Origin: a bacterium
GTDB taxonomy: Bacteria; Vulcanimicrobiota; Xenobia; Xenobiales; JADMJV01
Assembly: GCA_018266105.1 (NCBI GenBank)
Contig: JAFEBA010000094.1
Coordinates: 1 to 49,890, forward strand
Direction of reading: 5' to 3'
Length of the DNA: 49,890 nt
Shown: in pieces, positions 24,840-33,204 of the stretch
Layout: the number at the start of each line of letters is the position of its first letter
Position numbering within the stretch: the stretch's first letter is position 1
The notes under the pieces: model-generated
Told to the model about the DNA's origin: nothing
The model's database searches: none
What the model saw: only the letters and a program-made list of their open reading frames with translations
Program-made: the position numbers and the translations under genes

Positions 24840-25649
24840 CCAGGGCTGGAGTTCGAGCAGACGCTCGGGCTGGATACGGCGACCGATAAAGAACGGCCCG
24901 AACTCTGCATAGACCGCGCTCACTTCGTCAAAGCGCATATCGTAAATCAGCTTCTTGAAGTAAAGCGGGTCGTGGGAGAAGAGGCTGACGCCCCAGTCGA
25001 AATCATCTAATCCCATAGAGGAACTGATGATCTGGGAAACCTTGTTGGCGTAGCGGCGTCCGGTCTTGCCGTGAGACGACATCAGCTTCCCTCGATCCGG
25101 CGCTTCCAACATGAACCAGTTATGAACCTCGCCGCGGCGCTTGTCCATAGGATAGAAGCAGATATAGGGATCTTCAGGAAACTCTGGCCAGAGCCGAGCC
25201 TTTTGCACCTGCCGATCTTCTTCCAGCATCTTTTCCAGGGCCGCATCCCAATCTTTGGAGTGCTCCTCAAGTCCCTGCTGCAAGAGCAGATTGCGATATC
25301 GCTCGTGAGCTCCGTGTAAAGACAGCTCGACAATCGAAAAATAGGAATAGGTTGACTCCAGATAGGGCCACAAGGGCAGGCGGGTCAGTTGGCGTTCCAC
25401 CTCAGCCAGCTTCTCAGCCGTGGTGCGGGAGAACACGAACATCAAGTCTCCCTTGTGGCCGAGGACGTGATAGAGGGCCCCGCTGTCGTCGCCGGCGCCG
25501 CGCGAGCAAAGCTCACGTAAAACCTCCGCGCTCTCGGCCTGGATGCGACGACGCTTCTTTTCCTTCAAATCGTGCCAGGCCGTCCAATCGACGCGGAAGA
25601 GCTGGTGGAGCAGAAAAGCTCCTTCTAGAGTGGATGGGGGTTGAGGCAT
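24831..25649 (-). CDS. chdC: Coproheme decarboxylase (HemQ/ChdC), chlorite-dismutase family
   Basis: 272 aa. YPMDKRRGEVHNWF gives catalytic Tyr166 and Lys170, and SSHGKTGRRYANKV gives the proximal haem ligand His193; the Tyr-His spacing of 27 equals that of Geobacillus HemQ (145-172). The enzyme converts coproheme III to haem b with hydrogen peroxide in the last step of the coproporphyrin-dependent pathway, typical of Gram-positive and related lineages. ATG 25649 is chosen because the protein then starts at the family's usual point; the open frame upstream has no family similarity. Confidence 0.92.
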   Translation of the reverse strand: MPQPPSTLEGAFLLHQLFRVDWTAWHDLKEKKRRRIQAESAEVLRELCSRGAGDDSGALYHVLGHKGDLMFVFSRTTAEKLAEVERQLTRLPLWPYLESTYSYFSIVELSLHGAHERYRNLLLQQGLEEHSKDWDAALEKMLEEDRQVQKARLWPEFPEDPYICFYPMDKRRGEVHNWFMLEAPDRGKLMSSHGKTGRRYANKVSQIISSSMGLDDFDWGVSLFSHDPLYFKKLIYDMRFDEVSAVYAEFGPFFIGRRIQPERLLELQPWSD

Positions 25650-25736
25650 AACAGCGAACCTTTCATGGAGTGGCAATTCAGGCTTGCCTTCCCCCTCCAG
25701 GGGGGCCCCGCCTTCCGTCGGTCGTAGGAACTGCCC

Positions 25737-26999
25737 ATGCAAACCACCGCCGCCGACTTTCAGCAACGCCGCCGCCACCTGGCCCGGCTCTATCCCCATC
25801 CCGTTCTACTTGAGAGTGGACCCAAAACCAGGAACCGGTTCCGGGCCGAAAGCTTCTTTCTTTATTTTGGTGGCTGGAATCATCCCAACCTCACCATGCT
25901 GTTGCAGGACGGCGAAGCGACGCTCTTTTACGACCCTCCCGAAACCGAGCAGGCCATCTGGGAGGGACCCGGCCCGGACCTGCACGAGCTCAAGCACCGC
26001 TATGGCCTGTCACGAATTGCCTCCCTTCGCGAAATGCCTCAGGCGGCGACACGCCTCAATCCCGAAGCCCCCGAAGAACTGCTGCAGGCGGCCATTTCGT
26101 TGCGCCTGTTGCACGACCAGGCAGCCCGCAACCAGCTTGAGCAGGCCGTGGACATGAGCGTTCGGGCCCACTTTCAGGCCATGCGCGCCACCCGGCCGGA
26201 GCGGTGGGAGTTCCAAATTCTGGCCACACTGCTAGTCTCCGTCACCCAAGAAGGCGGCAGTCCTGCTTTTGAACCGGTGGTGTCGACCCGCGGGGAGATT
26301 CTGCGTAATCGAGACAACCAGGGGACTCTGCAGCGCGGAGACCTCTTGTTGGTTGACTTTGGCGCTCGCACCTCCGAGGGCTGGTCAGCCGGCCTGACTC
26401 GAACTTACCCCGTGCGCACCAATTACAGCAGCCGGCAGGCGGAGATTTACGAGGTGGTTCTGGCGGCCCAAAAGCAAGCCCTGGCCGCCTGCCGACCCGG
26501 ACAGGAATATCGCCAGGTTCATCGAGCCGCCTGCCTGGGGCTGACCGGAGGTCTGGTCGAACTGGGACTGATGCGCGGTTGTCCCGAGGACCTGGTGGAG
26601 CGGGGCGCCCACGCGCTCTTTTTTCCTCATGGGGTCGGCCATTTGATGGGGCTGGACCTGAGGGATATGGAGGAGTTTGGAGACCGGGCCGGTTACGCGC
26701 CAGGTCGCCAGCGTTCCCGACAGCTCGACCTGAAGCATCTAAGCCTGGACCGCCTCCTGCAACCTCATATGGCCGTGACCGTGGAGCCCGGCTTTTATTG
26801 GATTCCGCAGCTACTGGAGAACCCCGAATACACGGAACCGTTCCGGGACTGCCTGAACCTTGATCGGATCGCGGCCTACAAAGAGGTCAGGGGAATTCGC
26901 ATTGGGGACAACGTCCTGATCCATGAAACCGGTAGCAAGCTGCTCTCGGCCACGTTGCCGAAAGAGGTCCAAGAACTGGAAATCGTGGTCAACTCCTGA
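25737..26999 (+). CDS. M24 aminopeptidase-P-like protein with lost catalytic residues
   Basis: 420 aa with both AMPP domains: creatinase-N-like (about 1-150) and pita-bread M24 (about 160-415). Compared with E. coli PepP, Asp207 (VDFGA), His302 (HGVGH) and the Glu in VTVEPGFY remain, but Asp271 becomes Gly219 (SAGLTRT), Glu406 becomes Gly in GIRIGDNVL, catalytic His361 becomes Arg309 (LDLRD) and His243 becomes Arg (EILRNRD). Both metal-bridging acids are thus gone, so a two-metal peptidase is not expected. Read-through is clean, so it is not a decayed gene; a binding or regulatory role is inferred. Divergent from chdC by 87 nt. Confidence 0.85.
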   Translation: MQTTAADFQQRRRHLARLYPHPVLLESGPKTRNRFRAESFFLYFGGWNHPNLTMLLQDGEATLFYDPPETEQAIWEGPGPDLHELKHRYGLSRIASLREMPQAATRLNPEAPEELLQAAISLRLLHDQAARNQLEQAVDMSVRAHFQAMRATRPERWEFQILATLLVSVTQEGGSPAFEPVVSTRGEILRNRDNQGTLQRGDLLLVDFGARTSEGWSAGLTRTYPVRTNYSSRQAEIYEVVLAAQKQALAACRPGQEYRQVHRAACLGLTGGLVELGLMRGCPEDLVERGAHALFFPHGVGHLMGLDLRDMEEFGDRAGYAPGRQRSRQLDLKHLSLDRLLQPHMAVTVEPGFYWIPQLLENPEYTEPFRDCLNLDRIAAYKEVRGIRIGDNVLIHETGSKLLSATLPKEVQELEIVVNS

Positions 27000-27003
27000 A
27001 AAC

Positions 27004-27039
27004 AAAAAACACCAGGGCCCTGTTTTCAGGAGCCTGGTG
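27004..27039 (-). terminator. Rho-independent terminator downstream of uvrB
   Basis: On the minus strand CACCAGG (27039-27033) pairs with CCTGGTG (27016-27010) and is followed by six T (27009-27004). A second perfect 11-bp stem, 26993-27003 with 27022-27032, interlocks with it, so the two are alternative folds or an H-type pseudoknot. The 100 nt between this and the uvrB stop contain no other feature I can support. Confidence 0.7.
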
Positions 27040-27141
27040 CCGGATGACCCTACCACCGACAGAGGTAAGAATACTCTAAAAAAAGTGCCTTTGCATGGAT
27101 AGAAATCACTATTTGTCCTGCATGAAGTTCAGCAATCTTGA

Positions 27142-29256
27142 CTAACGGTTTTTCCTCGCTCGCGGAGTCTTGTAACCGGGCTCACCGGGCTTTGCAGGTC
27201 CTTGTCGGGCCGTGCGCGGCCCGCGTCGAGAGGGTATGTCGGTGGTGCCCTCCAGGGCCAGCCCCACCGCGAAGTCACCCGTCTTCTCTTTGAGCGTCCG
27301 CTCGGTATCGAAGATTTCGTCGCGCAAGGCGGCAGCCGTCTCAAACTCCAGGTTGCGCGCCGCCTGCTGCATGGCAGCTCGCAACTGCACCAAGTTGCGC
27401 TGCAACTCCTCAATGTTCATCTGCTTACTGCGAGCTGAGCGTTCATTGGCGGTGACGCCGCCGCCCATGTCACCCAGGGTGTCTAAAATATCATTGATGG
27501 CTTTGCGCACGGTCTCTGGCTTGATGCCGTGCTCCTGGTTGTAGGCCTGCTGCAGTGCGCGCCTTCGATTGGTCTCCCCGACCGCGTCCTGAATGGCCTT
27601 GGTCTCTCGGTCGGCATAGAGGATCACCTTGCCGCTCACATTGCGGGCGGCTCGTCCAATGGTCTGAATCAAGGAAGTGGAACTGCGCAAGAATCCTTCC
27701 TGGTCGGCGTCCAGAATGGCCACCAGTGAGACCTCGGGCAGGTCGAGGCCTTCGCGGAGCAGATTGATTCCCACCAGCACGTCGTAGTCGCCCAGGCGCA
27801 GATCGCGCAAAATCTGGATGCGGCCCAGCGTATCCACTTCGGAATGCAGGTAGCGCACGCGCACGCCCAGACCGGTCAGATAGTCGGTTAAATCCTCAGA
27901 CATCTTCTTGGTCAGAGTGGTGACCAGCACCCTTTCCTGGCGTGCCTCGCGAATACGGATCTCGGCCAGCAGGTCGTCGATCTGGCCGGCCACCGGCCGT
28001 TGTTCGATCTCGGGGTCAAGCAATCCAGTGGGACGGATGATTTGTTCCACGATCACCTGAGAGTTCTGACGCTCATACTCGCCCGGGGTGGCCGACACGA
28101 AGACCACCTGACCCACCGCCTGCAGGAACTCATCGAAAGCCAGCGGCCGGTTGTCATAGGCAGAAGGCAGACGGAAGCCGTGCTCGACCAAGGCGTCTTT
28201 GCGAGCCCGATCGCCGTGAAGCATAGCTCGCACCTGTGGCAAAGAAGCATGAGATTCATCCATAAAGACGATATAGTCCCGCGGAAAGTAGCTCATCAGA
28301 GTGTAAGGGGTTTCCCCCGGCTGGCGGCCGGTCAGGTGCCGAGAGTAATTTTCCACCCCGTTGCAGTAGCCAATTTCCTCCAGCATCTCCAGGTCGTAGC
28401 GAGTGCGCATCTCCAGCCGCTGCGCTTCCAGCAGCTTATCGTGATCCCTGAAGTAAGCCAGCCGCTCGCGTAGTTCTTCCTCAATACTCTCGACCGCTTT
28501 CTTCCGTTTCTCGTAAGGCGTCACATAGTGACTGGCAGGATAAATGACCACTCGTTTCGGGTTGGAGCGAAACTCACCAGTCAAAGGATCATAGGTGGAC
28601 ATCCGCTCCACTTCGTCCCCAAAAAACTCAACCCGCACGATCACTTCTTGGTCGACGGGATGAATCTCCAGGACATCGCCTTGCATGCGGAAACTTGAGC
28701 GGGTCAAGGTCGCCTGGGTTCGTTGATACTGCAGGTCCACCAGCCGGCGCAGCAACTCCTGGCGAGGCATCTCCTCGCCGGGTCGAAACACAATCATGGC
28801 TCCCTGGTAGTCTTCAGGAGAACCCAGGCCGTAGATGCAAGAAACCGAGGCCACAACCAGGGCGTCACGCCGCTCCAACACGGCCTGGGTTGCGGAATGG
28901 CGCAGACGGTCAATATCGTCGTTGATCGAGGCGTCCTTTTCGATATAGGTGTCCGACGAAGCCACATAGGCTTCGGGCTGGTAGTAGTCATAGTAAGAAA
29001 CGAAATATTCAACCGCCGATTCGGGGAAGAAATCTCGAAATTCCGAGCAGAGCTGGGCGCACAGGGTCTTGTTGGGCGACATGACCAGCACAGGGCGCTT
29101 CATTCGGGCAATGACCGAGGCCATGGTGAAGGTCTTCCCGGTGCCGGTTGCCCCCAGCAGGGTGGTGAATCGGTTGCCGGCTTCCAGGCTGGCCACAATT
29201 TGCTCGATCGCCCGCGGTTGATCGCCGCTCGGCGGAAAGGGAGATACCAGTTTCAT
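27142..29256 (-). CDS. uvrB: Excinuclease ABC subunit B (UvrB)
   Basis: 704 aa. Damage-loading subunit of nucleotide excision repair. Walker A GATGTGKT (35-42), beta-hairpin region YYDYYQPEAYVASSDTYIEKD, DEAD-like box MDESHAS, helicase motifs LVTTLTKKMSEDLTDYL and QTIGRAARN, and the C-terminal UVR/UvrC-binding motif (LEFETAAALRDEI). ATG 29256 is preferred over TTG 29268: a TATAAT at 29291-29286 would leave only about 10 nt of leader before the TTG, while the ATG has GAGAG upstream. No LexA-type operator was recognised. Confidence 0.97.
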   Translation of the reverse strand: MKLVSPFPPSGDQPRAIEQIVASLEAGNRFTTLLGATGTGKTFTMASVIARMKRPVLVMSPNKTLCAQLCSEFRDFFPESAVEYFVSYYDYYQPEAYVASSDTYIEKDASINDDIDRLRHSATQAVLERRDALVVASVSCIYGLGSPEDYQGAMIVFRPGEEMPRQELLRRLVDLQYQRTQATLTRSSFRMQGDVLEIHPVDQEVIVRVEFFGDEVERMSTYDPLTGEFRSNPKRVVIYPASHYVTPYEKRKKAVESIEEELRERLAYFRDHDKLLEAQRLEMRTRYDLEMLEEIGYCNGVENYSRHLTGRQPGETPYTLMSYFPRDYIVFMDESHASLPQVRAMLHGDRARKDALVEHGFRLPSAYDNRPLAFDEFLQAVGQVVFVSATPGEYERQNSQVIVEQIIRPTGLLDPEIEQRPVAGQIDDLLAEIRIREARQERVLVTTLTKKMSEDLTDYLTGLGVRVRYLHSEVDTLGRIQILRDLRLGDYDVLVGINLLREGLDLPEVSLVAILDADQEGFLRSSTSLIQTIGRAARNVSGKVILYADRETKAIQDAVGETNRRRALQQAYNQEHGIKPETVRKAINDILDTLGDMGGGVTANERSARSKQMNIEELQRNLVQLRAAMQQAARNLEFETAAALRDEIFDTERTLKEKTGDFAVGLALEGTTDIPSRRGPRTARQGPAKPGEPGYKTPRARKNR

Positions 29257-29273
29257 TTCAAAGGCCAACTCTC

Positions 29274-30002
29274 ATGAAGAAACTCATTATAGCGTGGGCA
29301 ATTCTTTCCTTTAGGCCGGCCTGTGCCTATCTGCCGCCCGACCTGAGCCTGCGCCGCACGGAACTGGTGCAACTGCTGCCTTACGGCCAGGTGGCTCAGC
29401 TCCAGGACTGGGTTGCGCAGCTGCCAGTTTTGCTCAGTCCGGCTCAGTTTCAAGCCCGACTTTATGAAAAGTTTGCCGATCGCAGCCTGGCCTGGACCTT
29501 CTACGCCAGCTGGGAGTATCTCGACCTGCTCGAGAAAACTCAGCAGGGCTACGACCAGCGCGATGACGACCTGGCCAGAGCGGAAGATCGATTGACCGCC
29601 TATATCGAGCGCTGCAACGAGTCCATGCGGGCGGAAGTCACTCCAGCTCAGCCCAGGGGACTCAAACTGGACCCCCCCGAGGGCCGCCCGCGGCTCGAGG
29701 AGGATGAGCAACACTTGAGAGTCTTTCGTCCTTTACCCTGGCCCGAGGGCGGCTATGACCGCGGCCAGATTATTCAGCTGACCGAGGCCGCGCGGGCCGA
29801 TCTGCAGCAGGTGCAGACTCAGCGAGCCAAATTGGAGGACGCCAAGCAAGCCTTCGTGGGTCGTCAGGACGTCTGGACCGCCTGGCTCACGGACGTCGCG
29901 CAAAGCAGCCAGAAGTATACTCAGGCACAATACCTGAAGCCGTATGACGACCCCCTCCCGCCTGCCCCTGGAGAGCCAGCCACGGCTTCCCCTTCGGAGT
30001 AA
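29274..30002 (+). CDS. Exported protein of unknown function
   Basis: 242 aa, not recognised. MKKLIIAWAILSF then RPACA is a Sec signal peptide with a probable cut after Ala18; the Cys is not in a lipobox. The mature part is helical, with coiled-coil stretches (LARAEDRLTAYIERCNES; LQQVQTQRAKLEDAKQA) and a Pro-rich C-terminus. ATG 29274 lies only 17 nt from the divergent uvrB ATG, so its promoter must sit within uvrB coding sequence. No enzyme motif is visible. Confidence 0.75.
   Translation: MKKLIIAWAILSFRPACAYLPPDLSLRRTELVQLLPYGQVAQLQDWVAQLPVLLSPAQFQARLYEKFADRSLAWTFYASWEYLDLLEKTQQGYDQRDDDLARAEDRLTAYIERCNESMRAEVTPAQPRGLKLDPPEGRPRLEEDEQHLRVFRPLPWPEGGYDRGQIIQLTEAARADLQQVQTQRAKLEDAKQAFVGRQDVWTAWLTDVAQSSQKYTQAQYLKPYDDPLPPAPGEPATASPSE
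29286..29291 (-). promoter_or_regulatory. Perfect -10 box for uvrB inside the divergent neighbour's coding start
   Basis: TATAAT reads on the minus strand 30 nt before the uvrB ATG. No good -35 is found 16-18 nt upstream (candidates CTAAAG, CCTAAA). The site lies within codons 5-6 of the plus-strand gene starting at 29274. Confidence 0.45.
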
Positions 30003-30017
30003 ACTTCAAAAGGAGTC

Positions 30018-30043
30018 CCTTCAGGGTTGCTTGAACCTGAAGG
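30018..30043 (+). promoter_or_regulatory. Intergenic perfect hairpin
   Basis: CCTTCAGG (30018-30025) pairs with CCTGAAGG (30036-30043) between the exported-protein gene and the next small gene. No T run follows, so it is more likely an attenuator, RNA-processing or RNA-stability element than a terminator. Confidence 0.35.
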
Positions 30044-30070
30044 CCTCGATTTCCTGAAAGATGGTGTTCC

Positions 30071-30472
30071 TTGTCCGCAGATCCACAAGCAGTGCGCAAA
30101 AAGCTCGAAGAATTGGCCGCGGTCACCAAGGACCTGGACGCAAACCTCAAGATGCTGTCCAGAGCGGCCAACATCATCGCTGCTGAACAGCTGAAAAAGC
30201 GCGTCACCGAGCTGACGGATGCCCAGAACCACAAGATGGCCGAACTGGTGGGCCTGAGCCCAGATCCCGAAGACTTGAGACAATTCAATCGCTTCGCTCG
30301 AGAAGTCGATGAACTGGGCGCGCAGATCAAAGCCTGCAAAGAGATCGAAGTCTTACGGGAACTGGAAAAAAAAATCGATGAGACCACCAGCGCTCTGGTA
30401 GAACTCTTCCAAAGGGTGGTCGCCAGACTGATGGGGGTTCAAGCCCCCGGAGAAGCAGCCAGCTTCGACTGA
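30071..30472 (+). CDS. Small coiled-coil protein of unknown function
   Basis: 133 aa, not recognised. Almost entirely alpha-helical and charged (VRKKLEELAAVTKDLDANL; EKKIDETTSALVELFQRV), with no cysteine cluster, membrane helix or signal peptide. The start is taken as TTG 30071; a GTG at 30092 is the alternative, and neither has a good Shine-Dalgarno. It may be co-transcribed with the exported protein upstream, separated by the hairpin at 30018-30043. Convergent with the response regulator gene. Confidence 0.65.
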   Translation: MSADPQAVRKKLEELAAVTKDLDANLKMLSRAANIIAAEQLKKRVTELTDAQNHKMAELVGLSPDPEDLRQFNRFAREVDELGAQIKACKEIEVLRELEKKIDETTSALVELFQRVVARLMGVQAPGEAASFD

Positions 30473-30482
30473 AACAGCCGTC

Positions 30483-31106
30483 CTACAGGTCCTCGATACT
30501 GAGGAGCCCGCGGCGAATCGCGTAACGGATCAGCTCGGCGCGATTGGAGACCCCTAACTTGCTCATAATGTTGGCCCTGTGGCGCTCGACGGTATTGGAA
30601 CTGATGGAGAGTTTTTTGCCGACTTCCCGGGCCGTGAGACCTTGAGCGGTCAACTGCAGAACCTCTAACTCGCGGGCCGACAAGACGGTATCCGGCTCCT
30701 TGGCCAGCAGTCGAGCGAGGCTCGGATACAGATAGGCCTGCCCTGCAGCCACGGCGCGCACAGCCGAAACCAGGTCGTTCGGAGCGGCACCCTTCACGAT
30801 ATAACCCGTAGCGCCAGCCCTCAGGAGCTGAAAGAAGTAACGCTCATCCTCGTGCATTGTCAGAATCAGGATGGGCATGGTGGGGTATTTTTCGCGAACG
30901 TGCTGAGTGACTTCCAGCCCGTTCACCTCAGGCATACTGATATCCAGGAGCAGCAAATCTGGCTTGAGTGTCTCCAGAGCCGTCAGGGCCTCACGCCCAT
31001 TACTGGCTTCGCCCAGAACTTCAATATCGAGCTCCTCGGTCAGCAACATCTTGATGCCCGACCGGACCACCGGATGGTCCTCAACAATTAAAACCGAAAT
31101 CGACAT
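30483..31106 (-). CDS. NarL/FixJ-family response regulator (orphan)
   Basis: 207 aa. Receiver domain with phospho-acceptor Asp55 (LLLLDISMPE), acidic pocket VEDHP, Thr in LILTMHE and Lys in GYIVKG, followed by a LuxR-type helix-turn-helix (LSARELEVLQLTAQGLTAREVGKKL then SNTVERHRANIMSKLGV). A transcription factor controlled by phosphorylation; no histidine kinase is encoded in the window. Strong Shine-Dalgarno (GGGGGGAA) before ATG 31106. The XRE regulator gene ends 45 nt upstream and may be co-transcribed. Confidence 0.95.
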   Translation of the reverse strand: MSISVLIVEDHPVVRSGIKMLLTEELDIEVLGEASNGREALTALETLKPDLLLLDISMPEVNGLEVTQHVREKYPTMPILILTMHEDERYFFQLLRAGATGYIVKGAAPNDLVSAVRAVAAGQAYLYPSLARLLAKEPDTVLSARELEVLQLTAQGLTAREVGKKLSISSNTVERHRANIMSKLGVSNRAELIRYAIRRGLLSIEDL

Positions 31107-31151
31107 AACTTCCCCCCGTTCACCTGGCCAGACGCTCCCTTGTCAAGGCTC

Positions 31152-31568
31152 CTATTCAGGCTCATCTGCATCCACAGGCAGCACTCGTCCCCCAGGTGCT
31201 TTTAGCAACTGGATTGCACCGGCGGCGATCTGAACCACCGCCTTGCGCTGATCACTGGACAGATTGACCAGTAACTCCATCAGTTCTCCCACATCCTGGT
31301 CTTGAAGCAAACGTGCTTGGGACAATCGGAGCGGGTAGAGAATCTTCCCACCCTTCTGGTCATAAAAGAAGTCGGATACCGGTATACCTAGAGCTTCCGC
31401 CAGCTTGCCGACGATTTCCACCGATGGATTGCCGTTATCGTTCTCGATACGGCTGATAAATGAGGCGGAAACCCCTGACCGGCTCTCCAGTTGCTTGATG
31501 GTCATCCCGCGAGACTTGCGGGCATAGTGAAGGATCTCACCAAATGACCTTTTCGAGTTGGCGCTAAT
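31152..31568 (-). CDS. XRE-type helix-turn-helix regulator with apparent ATT start
   Basis: 138 aa if read from ATT 31568. The HTH is FGEILHYARKSRGMTIKQL then SRSGVSASFISRIENDNG, followed by a ~60-residue C-terminal helical extension. The first ATG (31505) would delete helix 1 of the HTH. Upstream in frame to the TGA at 31604-31602 there is no ATG, GTG or TTG, only CTG 31595 and ATT 31568. The ATT has AAAGGGG (31582-31576) exactly 7 nt before it. I therefore take ATT as the start, as in infC-type genes. It likely binds an operator in the 170-nt spacer before the ATP-grasp gene, where I see no other feature. Confidence 0.75.
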   Translation of the reverse strand: MSANSKRSFGEILHYARKSRGMTIKQLESRSGVSASFISRIENDNGNPSVEIVGKLAEALGIPVSDFFYDQKGGKILYPLRLSQARLLQDQDVGELMELLVNLSSDQRKAVVQIAAGAIQLLKAPGGRVLPVDADEPE

Positions 31569-31738
31569 AGGTCGGCCCCTTTCTTCCCCAGTCAGTGGAT
31601 TTCACAATAGAGGTCGCAAACCCTGGCGAACATGCATATCTGCTCCAGTCTCTCCGGTGGTATTTTCGTCTGGCTGGGGTGAACAATTTAGCGCCGTGAT
31701 CTGGCAGGCGCCGGGCACCCCTGCGCGAACGGGCCGGC

Positions 31739-33196
31739 ATGGCTAAGACCTCCCTCGACTCGCCGCTCTTCGAGCGCTATCAAATACAACAGTTTTTCGA
31801 TGAGATGTTCGATGAGGGCGGACAGGTCCGCCCCCCTTATTTAGCGCTGGCCCAGCGCCTGAGCTTGCTATCCCCGGAAGAGTTTGCTCGCCGCCAGGCG
31901 GCCGCCGATCTCAGTTTTCTGCGCCAGGGTATCACCTTTACAGTGTATGGCCACGATGACGCCACCGAGAAGATCTTCCCCTATGATCTGCTGCCCCGAG
32001 TCCTGTCCAACAGCGAGTGGCAAGAGGTGGAGCGCGGACTCAAACAACGCATCACGGCCCTGAACCTGTTTCTGGGCGACATTTACGACAAAGGCAAAAT
32101 ACTCAACGACAAGCAGGTACCGCGCGAACTGGTCTACAGTTGCAAACACTTCCGTCGCGAAATGCGTGGAGTGAAGGTCCCTCGAGGCGTTTATGTTTCG
32201 GTCGTAGGCAGCGATCTGGTGCGGACCGATGGTGGACGTTTCGCGGTGCTGGAGGACAATCTGCGTGTTCCCAGCGGCGTATCTTACATGCTCACCAATC
32301 GCCAGATCATGAAGCGGGTCTTCCCACGACTGTTCCGCGACTATAATGTTCGCCCTATCGACCACTACGGCCAGGCCCTTTTGAGCACTTTGCGCTCGCT
32401 GGCCCCCAACGACCGGCCGGACCCGACCGTCGTATTGATCACTCCGGGGGTCTACAACTCAGCCTATTTTGAGCACGCCTTCCTGGCTCGTAGCATGGGA
32501 ATCCAGCTGGTGGAGGGCCGGGATCTGGTGGTCCACGACAACCTGGTCTACACCAAAACCACCAGTGGCCTGAGACGGGTGGACGTCATATACCGACGCA
32601 TCGACGATGACTTCCTGGACCCACTGGCCTTCAGGCCAGACTCCATGCTGGGGGTAGCTGGACTCTTTAATGCCTACCGACACGGCAACGTAACTCTGGC
32701 CAACGCCATCGGAACTGGAGTGGCCGACGACAAAGCCATCTACGCCTATGTGCCACAGATGATCAAGTACTACCTGGGCGAAGAACCTCTGCTAGAGAAC
32801 GTCGAGACCTTCCTGGGCTGGGAACCCAAACAGTGCCAGTACATCCTGGACAACCTGGATCAACTGGTGGTCAAAGCTGTGGGCGAGAGCGGTGGCTACG
32901 GGATGCTCATCGGCCCCCACAGCACCGCCTCTCAACGAGCCGAATTCGCCGAGAAAGTCAAAGCCAATCCTCGTAACTATATCGGCCAGCCTACGCTCAA
33001 GCTCTCCTGCGCGCCCTGCTTTACCGAAGGGCGCGTGGAACCCCGGCACGTCGACTTGCGCCCCTACATTCTCAATGGCCGTGAAATGACGATCGTACCC
33101 GGCGGTCTTTCCCGAGTGGCTCTACAGCGAGGCTCGCTGGTGGTCAATTCCTCCCAAGGTGGCGGCAGCAAAGACACCTGGGTTCTGCACGAGTAG
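31739..33196 (+). CDS. Circularly permuted ATP-grasp protein (DUF404/DUF407 type)
   Basis: 485 aa. Begins MAKTSLDSPLFERYQIQQFFDEMFDEG; contains HFRREMRGVKVPRGVYVSVV, VLEDNLRVPSGVSYML, KTTSGLRRVDVIYRRIDDDF and VVKAVGESGGYGMLIG, all hallmarks of this family. ATP-grasp enzymes ligate carboxylates to amines; members of this family pair with alpha-E proteins and are proposed to make or modify peptides, with unknown product. ATG 31739 has only a weak Shine-Dalgarno. The partner gene follows after 8 nt. Confidence 0.92.
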   Translation: MAKTSLDSPLFERYQIQQFFDEMFDEGGQVRPPYLALAQRLSLLSPEEFARRQAAADLSFLRQGITFTVYGHDDATEKIFPYDLLPRVLSNSEWQEVERGLKQRITALNLFLGDIYDKGKILNDKQVPRELVYSCKHFRREMRGVKVPRGVYVSVVGSDLVRTDGGRFAVLEDNLRVPSGVSYMLTNRQIMKRVFPRLFRDYNVRPIDHYGQALLSTLRSLAPNDRPDPTVVLITPGVYNSAYFEHAFLARSMGIQLVEGRDLVVHDNLVYTKTTSGLRRVDVIYRRIDDDFLDPLAFRPDSMLGVAGLFNAYRHGNVTLANAIGTGVADDKAIYAYVPQMIKYYLGEEPLLENVETFLGWEPKQCQYILDNLDQLVVKAVGESGGYGMLIGPHSTASQRAEFAEKVKANPRNYIGQPTLKLSCAPCFTEGRVEPRHVDLRPYILNGREMTIVPGGLSRVALQRGSLVVNSSQGGGSKDTWVLHE

Positions 33197-33204
33197 GAGA
33201 CGTC

